A stretch of DNA of 64,000 bases from Chryseobacterium sp. JJR-5R (GTDB lineage: Bacteria; Bacteroidota; Bacteroidia; Flavobacteriales; Weeksellaceae): assembly GCF_034047335.1 (NCBI RefSeq), contig NZ_CP139137.1, positions 2,294,001-2,358,000 of the forward strand, read 5' to 3'. This document shows positions 17,510 to 24,265 of this stretch, one piece after another (position 1 is the first letter of the stretch; each line of letters starts with the position of its first letter). A program made the translations under genes and the position numbers. The notes below the pieces were generated by a model. The model made no database searches. It saw nothing but the letters and a program-made list of their open reading frames with translations, and was not told the DNA's origin.

Positions 17510-18223
17510 ATGAGCGATCAGTGGAAAAAATTTTGGGAGAATTATAATGTTATTGAGCCTGCCAGTGAGGATGATCTGTACATTCAAGTGGGTAAAACGG
17601 CCAACAGAGCACCGGTTTCAAAGGAAGTTCTTGCGGGTTCCGTCTATGATGTTGTGGAAAAATTAGAGTTGAGCAGTTCTGACATTCTTCTGGAAATGTG
17701 CTGCGGGAATGGTCTTATAACCTATCCTTTGTCTCAGACGGTAAAGCAGATCTATGCCTTTGATTTTACAGAAACGCTTATTGATGCGGCTTTAAAATAT
17801 AAGGCTAATAAAAACATTGAATACGCAACAGGAAATGCCAAAGAAGATTTCACTAAAATTTTCAGGCACGAACTGCCGGTCATCCACAAGTTCTTGATTA
17901 ATGATTCCACTGCTTATTTTTCTCCTGAAGAGCTTGAAAAAATTATTGAAAGGTTGCTTAAGATTTCAAAAGATTTTAAATTTTATCTTACCAACGTGCC
18001 TAATGATGAAAACAAATGGAATTTTTACAACACACCCGAAAGAAAAACCAATTATGAAAAAGCAGTTCAGTCAGGAGATATTTTTCTGGGAGGGATCGGG
18101 AGATGGTGGCAAAAATCTGAATTTATAACGATTGCTGAAAAATTTAATTTTAAAATTGAAATTTTTGATATGAACAATGAATATTCATACCGAATGGGGA
18201 TCTTGCTGTCTGCACAAAACTAA
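17510..18223 (+). CDS. Class I SAM-dependent methyltransferase
   Basis: 237 residues with a Rossmann methyltransferase motif I LEMCCGNGLITYPL near residue 62, the acidic end of strand 2 (YAFDFTE), and a later YLTNVPND segment. It probably methylates a small molecule or envelope precursor; the substrate is unknown. Likely cotranscribed with tamL (18-base gap). Its stop overlaps by four bases the stop of the convergent GNAT-like gene. Confidence 0.75.
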   Translation: MSDQWKKFWENYNVIEPASEDDLYIQVGKTANRAPVSKEVLAGSVYDVVEKLELSSSDILLEMCCGNGLITYPLSQTVKQIYAFDFTETLIDAALKYKANKNIEYATGNAKEDFTKIFRHELPVIHKFLINDSTAYFSPEELEKIIERLLKISKDFKFYLTNVPNDENKWNFYNTPERKTNYEKAVQSGDIFLGGIGRWWQKSEFITIAEKFNFKIEIFDMNNEYSYRMGILLSAQN

Positions 18224-19254
18224 TTTCTGTACAGCGGAAAAAAAGTATTTACTGATTTCCAGATATTCATATAGGCTACCAGTTTATCATATTGTTCAAT
18301 ATTCGTAATATGCTTCCATACAGAAAACTGCAGCCTCTTTTTCGAGAATCCGGATTTAAAAAGGTAAAGATTGTCATTATCACGCCCCGCAAACCCGCCG
18401 CCCAGATGTAAAAAATGGAGATTTTTATTTTTTGCAATAATTCTTGCTTCATCAAGGATCAGTTTCATAGGCGCATCTTTTATACTGTCTTCCGCCGTGG
18501 TCGCAAGATGATACTGCATAATATTTCCAACTACAGTAAAAATTCCTCCCGCGACATACTGCCCCTCCTTTTCTGCCATCAGCAGGATAACTTCATAGTC
18601 GTCATTATTTAAAAATCCGTGAAAGTAATCCCTGTCGTAATAATACCGGTCAAAAGCACGCACTTTTTCCATGGTCTTGTAGTACATTTCAATAAAATTA
18701 TCAATGTCTTCAGGATTTTTTGTTTCAACAATATAAAAATCACGTTCTCTTAAATATTTTATTTCATATTTAGTAGATTTTCTGTACTGCTTCACCTGTT
18801 CCTGCGTAGACTGATCTAAGTCTATGACCACTGTTTTATTAATGTCTGCCACTTCTCCAAAACCTTTAAAAAAAGTACTGTAATCACAAAGCGGATGCAG
18901 CCTTGAAAAAACAGAAACAACATCGTTTTTACGACAGAACTTAGAAAATTCATCATGAAAAAAAGAAAAATGCTCTTTTGATAAACCGTTAAATTCTTTA
19001 TTTGAAATCGGACCGCAATATCCATATACTGAAGTGAGATCGAAATATCCTGTGTCTTCTATATTCCTTATCTTAAAAGGAAAAACAATCAATTCGTCAT
19101 TAAATTCCGAAACCAGTAAAATAGAAGGAAAAGAACTTTCCAGCGAATGATAAAAATAAGTATGGTAGATATCGTAAAAGATGCACTTTTTAATGGTTCT
19201 ATCCCAGCCCAGCTTATCTGTGATCTCGATAGTATAAAATTGTTGGACGTTCAT
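18220..19254 (-). CDS. GNAT/FemAB-like acyltransferase domain protein
   Basis: 344 residues. The C-terminal half has a GNAT-like core (YVAGGIFTVVGNIMQYHLATT then HFLHLGGGFAGRDNDNLYLFKSGFSK), as in FemAB-type aminoacyltransferases and related lipid or peptidoglycan modifying enzymes. The N-terminal half is a divergent GNAT copy. The donor and acceptor are not evident. ATG 19254 is used because the -7 box lies at 19273-19280, overlapping the upstream TTG alternative. A paralogue-like protein of similar kind sits at 52949-53815. Confidence 0.65.
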   Translation of the reverse strand: MNVQQFYTIEITDKLGWDRTIKKCIFYDIYHTYFYHSLESSFPSILLVSEFNDELIVFPFKIRNIEDTGYFDLTSVYGYCGPISNKEFNGLSKEHFSFFHDEFSKFCRKNDVVSVFSRLHPLCDYSTFFKGFGEVADINKTVVIDLDQSTQEQVKQYRKSTKYEIKYLRERDFYIVETKNPEDIDNFIEMYYKTMEKVRAFDRYYYDRDYFHGFLNNDDYEVILLMAEKEGQYVAGGIFTVVGNIMQYHLATTAEDSIKDAPMKLILDEARIIAKNKNLHFLHLGGGFAGRDNDNLYLFKSGFSKKRLQFSVWKHITNIEQYDKLVAYMNIWKSVNTFFPLYRN

Positions 19255-19272
19255 ATAGTATAGTCGTGTGTT

Positions 19273-19280
19273 CAAATATA
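19273..19280 (-). promoter_or_regulatory. -7 box of the GNAT-like gene (TATATTTG)
   Basis: The minus strand reads TATATTTG, an exact TAnnTTTG match ending 18 bases before ATG 19254. It overlaps and so rules out the in-frame TTG at 19275. Confidence 0.5.
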
Positions 19281-19293
19281 AAGGAAATATCGT

Positions 19294-19911
19294 CTAATCC
19301 GGTGAAATACCGAAAGCAAAATACACCACCGCCACCGTTCTCGCAAGGATTTCCCTGAACTGGTTCCGGTAGTAGCTTTCGGGTTTACTTACATCTTGGG
19401 CATCAAAGCCCAAGGCATTCATATTGTTGTTTCTGGCAAAAAGAAGGGCTCTCAGGTTGTGGAATCCCTGGGATACGATGATCACATTGTCTTTTTTATA
19501 GACATCTTTGCAGCGCAGGATACTCTGGTAGGTATTGAATCCTTTCGGGTCTTCGGTAATGATGTCTTCCGGGACCCCTTCCTGATAAATCAGGTAGTTT
19601 TTCATGGCTGCCGGTTCATTGTACCCTCTGCTTTTTTCACCGCTTACAATAATTTTTCTGATCCGTCCGTGGTGGTATAATAAAGCTGCCGCGTCCATCC
19701 TTTTGGTAAAGTAAGGGTTGGACTGGCCTGATCTCATCTTAGGCGATGTCCCGAGCACCAGGGCTATTTCCCTGGGCGGAATCTTGGAAATCTTGGTGTA
19801 GGTCCTTCCGTCGGTAAGGGCAAATACCCATGCATTGGCAAGGCATATCAACAGAACTCCTATTTCTATTGATATACATATCAGATTAAATATGTTTTTT
19901 ATGATTCTCAA
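19294..19911 (-). CDS. SanA/YdcF-like DUF218 membrane protein
   Basis: 205 residues. One N-terminal membrane helix (about residues 8-31) precedes a DUF218 domain with ALVLGTSPK, the conserved RMDAAALLYHHGRIRKIIVSG and EDPKGFNTYQSI, then VSQGFHNLRALLFA. SanA-type proteins are inner-membrane anchored with a periplasmic domain and affect envelope permeability (vancomycin sensitivity); the reaction is not known. Its start overlaps the stop of the upstream ferredoxin reductase by four bases (ATGA), so the two genes are coupled. Confidence 0.85.
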   Translation of the reverse strand: MRIIKNIFNLICISIEIGVLLICLANAWVFALTDGRTYTKISKIPPREIALVLGTSPKMRSGQSNPYFTKRMDAAALLYHHGRIRKIIVSGEKSRGYNEPAAMKNYLIYQEGVPEDIITEDPKGFNTYQSILRCKDVYKKDNVIIVSQGFHNLRALLFARNNNMNALGFDAQDVSKPESYYRNQFREILARTVAVVYFAFGISPD

Positions 19912-21032
19912 CTGAGATCAAAGTTAAGCTTTATTTTCCTGCTTTTTGCTATAGACATGCAGGCAAGGATATGACCTTTCTCCTCTTCTTTTTCCGTTAA
20001 GTATTCATTTTCCAGCAATTCCACTTCGCCTTCTTCAAGGATACATTCACAGCTTCCGCAGATGCCCGATTTACAAGAGTAAGGAACATTGAATTTCTGC
20101 ACCAGTAACTGCTGGAGGATCCTGTCTTCATTGGTAGGAAGTTGGGTGCTGTAGTGTTTGCCCAACATGGTGAATTCCACTTCAACGTTTTCTATCAGGG
20201 GAAATTCTTTTTCCACAGGATAGATATCGTCATTATATTCTTCAAAAAGCTCAAAATGGATGTTTTTCTTCGGAATCCCATGATGATAACATGCATTGGC
20301 CAGCGTCCTGATCATTTCGCCTTTGCCGCAGATCAGCACTTCATCCACAGCATCCCAGATGGTAGATTCTTCATCTGTATCATCCAGGTGGAGAATCTGG
20401 TTGATAATCAGGCTTAATCTTTTTTCGTCCAGCCTTCCGTAAAAAAGACTATTCGGCTGCTTTTCCTGAGAATAAAAATGGAAAATCTGAAGCCGGCCTC
20501 CATAGGTTCCGGCAAGGTTATCCAGCTGTTCCCTGTACATTAAATCCTCAGAAGTTTTATTTCCGTAAAATAAAAACATCCTTGTTCTGGGCTCATTATG
20601 AAGGATATTTTTGAAATGGCTCAGGATCGGGGTAATTCCTATGCCGGAAGCAAATCCTACAATCGTACGGAATTCGCTGGGTTTTGACACCAGGGTAAAC
20701 CTTCCGGCAGGCTCGCTTACTTCTATTGCATCACCCACATGATAGTTTTTAAATAAATGCGAAGCCGCTCCCTCTGCGGAGTTCATTTTAATCCCCAATG
20801 CTATTTTTCCTTCGTAAGGTGCTGAGGTCATTGAGTAGTCATTGATGACTTCTTCACCCCGGAACTGAAATTTTATACTGATAAACTGACCGGCATCAAA
20901 CCTGAAATTTTCTTTCAGATGCTCCGGAATCTTAAATTCCAGCGCGAAAGTATTTTTGGTCAGTTCTTCCTTTTTCGTTATTTTTAGCCAATGAAACCGT
21001 GTGAGTTTCCCTTTATAGATTTGTTGTTCCAT
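19908..21032 (-). CDS. PaaE-like ferredoxin-NAD(P)H reductase with C-terminal 2Fe-2S domain
   Basis: 374 residues. An FAD-binding barrel (INDYSMTSAPYEG, about residues 60-72), an NAD(P)-binding domain (VGFASGIGITPILSHFKNI, then LICGKGEMI), and a C-terminal plant-type ferredoxin with CKSGICGSCECIL and HILAC ligands. This resembles phenylacetate hydroxylase reductase PaaE and related oxidoreductases. No paa genes are nearby, so the electron acceptor is unknown. A likely -7 box lies at 21042-21049. Confidence 0.82.
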   Translation of the reverse strand: MEQQIYKGKLTRFHWLKITKKEELTKNTFALEFKIPEHLKENFRFDAGQFISIKFQFRGEEVINDYSMTSAPYEGKIALGIKMNSAEGAASHLFKNYHVGDAIEVSEPAGRFTLVSKPSEFRTIVGFASGIGITPILSHFKNILHNEPRTRMFLFYGNKTSEDLMYREQLDNLAGTYGGRLQIFHFYSQEKQPNSLFYGRLDEKRLSLIINQILHLDDTDEESTIWDAVDEVLICGKGEMIRTLANACYHHGIPKKNIHFELFEEYNDDIYPVEKEFPLIENVEVEFTMLGKHYSTQLPTNEDRILQQLLVQKFNVPYSCKSGICGSCECILEEGEVELLENEYLTEKEEEKGHILACMSIAKSRKIKLNFDLS

Positions 21033-21041
21033 ACTTCAATT

Positions 21042-21049
21042 CAAAAATA
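21042..21049 (-). promoter_or_regulatory. -7 box of the ferredoxin reductase gene (TATTTTTG)
   Basis: The minus strand reads TATTTTTG, a TAnnTTTG match ending nine bases before ATG 21032, so the leader would be very short. It lies in the 31-base divergent gap with the TlpA gene. Confidence 0.45.
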
Positions 21050-21063
21050 AATAAAAAATAATT

Positions 21064-21618
21064 ATGAAAAATATAATTTTATCCACGCTTGTTCTTTTTG
21101 CTTTGGCAGCCTGCAAAAAAGAAAGCGAGAAAAATAATGATGCCGCGGCCGCAACAGATTCTGCTTCTGTCCCGGAAACACCTTCTTCAGCGACTTCATT
21201 AAAAGTTCTTACTCCGGATCATATTTCAAAAATACTGAATAACAAAAACGATACCTTATATGTAACGAATTTTTTTGCTACGTGGTGTGGTCCCTGTGTC
21301 AAGGAAATTCCTCATTTTAAAAGTAAAATTGAAGAATTGAAAGGAAAGCCTGTGAAAATTACTTTTGTAAGCCTGGACCAGAAAGACATCTGGACTACGG
21401 AAGTTCCGCGTTTTACCGCAGAGCACGGCATTCAGGATTATACGGTGCTGATGGACGGGCAGCTGATGAATGCCGATTTCTATAAAACTAATTTTAAGCA
21501 GTGGGACGGCGGCGCCATACCTTTCACATTTATGAGAAAAGGTGATAAAACAGATGAAACTTTGGGAATGATCAGTGAAGACATGCTTACTTCAAAAATC
21601 AATTCCTTTTTAAAATAA
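21064..21618 (+). CDS. TlpA-like thioredoxin lipoprotein
   Basis: 184 residues. Lipobox LAAC with Cys17, a low-complexity Ala/Ser/Thr linker (26-48), then a thioredoxin fold with the WCGPC redox centre at residues 74-78 and a cis-Pro loop near GGAIPFTF. It likely reduces disulphides in the periplasm, for cytochrome c maturation or for envelope repair. The FecCD permease gene starts 20 bases downstream, so it may also be part of an iron or haem uptake unit. That link is inference. Confidence 0.85.
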   Translation: MKNIILSTLVLFALAACKKESEKNNDAAAATDSASVPETPSSATSLKVLTPDHISKILNNKNDTLYVTNFFATWCGPCVKEIPHFKSKIEELKGKPVKITFVSLDQKDIWTTEVPRFTAEHGIQDYTVLMDGQLMNADFYKTNFKQWDGGAIPFTFMRKGDKTDETLGMISEDMLTSKINSFLK

Positions 21619-21638
21619 AAGCACCTGCATTTCCGGCA

Positions 21639-22610
21639 ATGTCAAAAAAATTTAAAATCCTGTGTCTGCTTTTACTGATTGCCATAATTTTCACTGCAGT
21701 TGTTAATCTGAACACAGGATTTTTAAGTCTGAACATTAACGATTTCTTCGGAGAAGCAACCAACAGCCAGATTGCAGAAATCCGGGTAAACCGTGTACTG
21801 GTAATGTTTTTAGCAGGAATTTCCATTCCTACTTCCGGGTTTCTCATGCAGGAATATTTTCAGAACCCTTTGGCCGGACCGGATATCCTGGGCATCACTT
21901 CCGTGGCAAGCCTTTCCGTCGCTTTTTATATTTTGTTTTCGTATAATATTGACCTTCCCGAGTTTCTCCAGAACAGTTTCCTAAGCCTTTCTTCGATTGC
22001 AGGCAGTTTCATTCTCATGCTGTTGCTGCTATCCATGTCTAAAAGGTTTACAGATAAATCACACCTGATTATTTTTGGTTTCCTGATCTCGGCTTTTGCC
22101 GGCGCAATCGTTTCCCTGCTGCAGTTTTATGCCGAAAATCAAAGCCTGAAAAATTATGTCTTATGGTCTTTCGGAGCCAATAATATGGTTTCCAGAAGCC
22201 AGATATACGTATTGTCGTTACTGGTGCTGGCCGGATCGTTTATGTGTTTTAAAAGCATCAGGCCTTTAATAGGAAATTCTCTGGGAGCTGCCTATGCGCA
22301 AAGTTTAGGCGTTAATTTAAATCATTTAAAGCTGTTTATCATCATTGCCTCTTCCCTGCTTTCGGCCTCTGTTACGGCATTTTTAGGGCCTGTTTTATTT
22401 ATCGGGATTATTGTGCCGCATTTTTGCAGGCTGATTTATAACCCCGCAAAGCTCTGGCAGCAGTGGGGGCTGAACATGCTTCTGGGCATGCTGATGATGC
22501 TGTTGTTTTCAATTATGGCTGAAAAATCCCAGATCCCTTTAAATGTAATAAGTTCCCTTTTCGGGATTCCTGTTATTCTTACCATGCTGCTGAAACAGAA
22601 TAAAGCGTAA
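21639..22610 (+). CDS. FecCD-family iron/haem/cobalamin ABC permease
   Basis: 323 residues with about nine membrane helices and the FecCD landmarks: AGISIPTSGFLMQEYFQNPLAGPDILGITSVA near residues 55-90 and FLGPVLFIGIIVPHFCRLIY near 247-266. It imports a siderophore, haem or corrinoid across the inner membrane. The ATPase follows in the same direction, but no substrate-binding protein is in the neighbourhood. Co-directional with the TlpA-like lipoprotein gene upstream. Confidence 0.88.
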   Translation: MSKKFKILCLLLLIAIIFTAVVNLNTGFLSLNINDFFGEATNSQIAEIRVNRVLVMFLAGISIPTSGFLMQEYFQNPLAGPDILGITSVASLSVAFYILFSYNIDLPEFLQNSFLSLSSIAGSFILMLLLLSMSKRFTDKSHLIIFGFLISAFAGAIVSLLQFYAENQSLKNYVLWSFGANNMVSRSQIYVLSLLVLAGSFMCFKSIRPLIGNSLGAAYAQSLGVNLNHLKLFIIIASSLLSASVTAFLGPVLFIGIIVPHFCRLIYNPAKLWQQWGLNMLLGMLMMLLFSIMAEKSQIPLNVISSLFGIPVILTMLLKQNKA

Positions 22611-22655
22611 AATGATAAACAAACATAACCCGTTTGAGAAAAATAATTGAATAAA

Positions 22656-23579
22656 ATGCACCTACACATCAAACAAGCGGACATAGGCTACGATAAAACC
22701 CTGATTTCAAATGCAGATGCAAACCTGAATTTAGGGGAAGTATGCCTGTTAATCGGGAATAATGGTGTAGGAAAAACCACTTTGATTAAGTCTGTGCTGC
22801 ACCAAGTTCCTCTACTGAATGGGGAAATCTCAATCAACAATAAAAATATAAAACATCTTTCCGTAAAGGAGATTGCAGAACATATTGCTGTTGTTTTTTC
22901 AAAATCGGTCATCCCTCAGAATCATACGGTTGAGGATCTTATCTCATTGGGAAAATACATTTATTACCCATATTATTTTGAACTCAAAAAAGAAGATAAA
23001 AAAGAAGTTTCGGAAATTATCCGTGAACTGGATCTGGATCAGTACAAACATATCTTTTTAAGGAACCTTTCAGACGGGAATCTCCAGAAAGCATTTATCG
23101 GAAGAGCTCTGACCCAGAACTCACCGATCATTATCCTAGACGAACCGACAACCCATCTGGATGAAAAAAATAAAATCACCATTCTTAAGACACTCCGGAA
23201 GCTGGCGAAAGAACAGAATAAACTGATCCTTTTCTCCTCTCATGACTGGCGGCTGGCCAAGGAATTTGCAGATAAAATCTGGTATATAAAGGATAAAACG
23301 CTGTATTCAGGAATGGTGGAGGACGTTTTGCTTCAGCATGAAGAGCTGATCAATCCCTCTCTGTTTGAAGTCAATAAAAACTTTATTTCCCCGCATATCT
23401 TAGCACCTGGCTTACACAAAGAAATGCTGTACTCGCTGCTCCAGAAAAATTTCCAGGAAGATCTTTCATCTCTGCATTTCGAGCTTCAGCAGAAGATTTG
23501 GGTTATTTCATACAATTCCTTAAGACATCAATGCGAATCTTTTGAAGAAATTGTTAATTTCGTGAAAACCATTTATTAA
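22656..23579 (+). CDS. ABC transporter ATP-binding protein (FecE/HmuV type)
   Basis: 307 residues. Walker A GNNGVGKTT, the ABC signature region in the divergent form LSDGNLQKAFIGRAL, Walker B IIILDEPTTHLD, and an H-loop FSSHDWR. A 70-residue extension follows the core. It should energise the FecCD permease upstream. I chose ATG 22656; the in-frame TTG at 22647 is a possible alternative. The 20-bp operator-like palindrome of the marR region starts 27 bases after its stop. Confidence 0.85.
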   Translation: MHLHIKQADIGYDKTLISNADANLNLGEVCLLIGNNGVGKTTLIKSVLHQVPLLNGEISINNKNIKHLSVKEIAEHIAVVFSKSVIPQNHTVEDLISLGKYIYYPYYFELKKEDKKEVSEIIRELDLDQYKHIFLRNLSDGNLQKAFIGRALTQNSPIIILDEPTTHLDEKNKITILKTLRKLAKEQNKLILFSSHDWRLAKEFADKIWYIKDKTLYSGMVEDVLLQHEELINPSLFEVNKNFISPHILAPGLHKEMLYSLLQKNFQEDLSSLHFELQQKIWVISYNSLRHQCESFEEIVNFVKTIY

Positions 23580-23605
23580 CAGGCACTTTTCCTTGCTTAA
23601 TTCAC

Positions 23606-23625
23606 ATACTATGCATGCATAGTAT
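23606..23625. promoter_or_regulatory. Operator-like perfect palindrome, copy 1
   Basis: ATACTATGCATGCATAGTAT is a perfect 20-bp palindrome between the ABC ATPase gene and marR. A 19-of-20 copy lies at 23689-23708. The size and symmetry fit a MarR-dimer site; this is inference. Confidence 0.6.
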
Positions 23626-23688
23626 TATGCTAATCATACAATTTAATCCTTTAATAATCAGATTGTTAACAAATTTTAACGTTAATAA

Positions 23689-23708
23689 ATACTATGCATG
23701 CATAATAT
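23689..23708. promoter_or_regulatory. Operator-like palindrome, copy 2, next to the marR -7 box
   Basis: ATACTATGCATGCATAATAT, one base off copy 1, ends four bases before the marR -7 box TACATTTG (23713-23720). Binding here would block polymerase, so autoregulation of marR, perhaps with the fad genes, is likely. Confidence 0.65.
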
Positions 23709-23712
23709 TTGC

Positions 23713-23720
23713 TACATTTG
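23713..23720 (+). promoter_or_regulatory. -7 box of marR (TACATTTG)
   Basis: TACATTTG matches TAnnTTTG and ends 24 bases before ATG 23745, directly downstream of operator copy 2. Confidence 0.55.
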
Positions 23721-23744
23721 AGTAACACCTTTTTCAATAATAAC

Positions 23745-24191
23745 ATGGATAACAAAGATAAAATAGAAAATGTAGATTTAATTTTAAAACAGACCTGGCT
23801 TGCTGTTTCTAAAATGTATACAGATCTTGCTCAGGAACATGATTCTACAGCCGTACAGGCACTTACTCTTCTTAAAATAGATCCTAAAGAAGGTACAAGA
23901 AGTACAAATCTCGGACCTAAAATGGCTATCGAGCCTACTTCTCTTACAAGGATCATCAAACTTCTTGAAGATAACGGCTATATCTATAAAGAAAAGACAA
24001 CCACAGATAAACGCGAAGTGATTATTAAGCTTACCGATAAAGGGCTTAATTCCAGGAACATGTCCAAAGAAGTCGTGGTAAACTTCAATAAAAGGATCAT
24101 GGAGAAAATTGCTCCGGAAAAGCTTGAAACTTTTAAAGAAGTAATGACTGAGATTATGAAAATTGCAGTAGATCTTAATAACAGAAAATAA
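23745..24191 (+). CDS. MarR-family transcriptional regulator of the fad operon
   Basis: 148 residues with a MarR winged helix: dimerisation helices at both ends, helix-turn-helix around residues 62-85 (TNLGPKMAIEPTSLTRIIKLLEDNGYI) and the wing (KEKTTTDKREVIIKLTDKG). It stands at the head of three beta-oxidation genes, as in related Bacteroidota where such a MarR protein precedes fadB-thiolase-acyl-CoA dehydrogenase. Two near-identical 20-bp palindromes in its upstream region are the likely binding sites. Acyl-CoA is a plausible ligand, but nothing in the sequence shows it. ATG 23745 was chosen from the position of the -7 box at 23713. Confidence 0.88.
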   Translation: MDNKDKIENVDLILKQTWLAVSKMYTDLAQEHDSTAVQALTLLKIDPKEGTRSTNLGPKMAIEPTSLTRIIKLLEDNGYIYKEKTTTDKREVIIKLTDKGLNSRNMSKEVVVNFNKRIMEKIAPEKLETFKEVMTEIMKIAVDLNNRK

Positions 24192-24233
24192 GTATCTGTC
24201 TGGTAAGGATAAGCCATTCAGAACAACAGATAC
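24192..24233. other. Inverted repeat between marR and the fadB-type gene
   Basis: GTATCTGT (24192-24199) and ACAGATAC (24226-24233) form an 8-bp stem with a 26-base loop and no T tract. It may stabilise or process the mRNA between marR and the first catabolic gene. Confidence 0.3.
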
Positions 24234-24265
24234 ATAAACCAAAATAAATAATAAATATAAGTATA

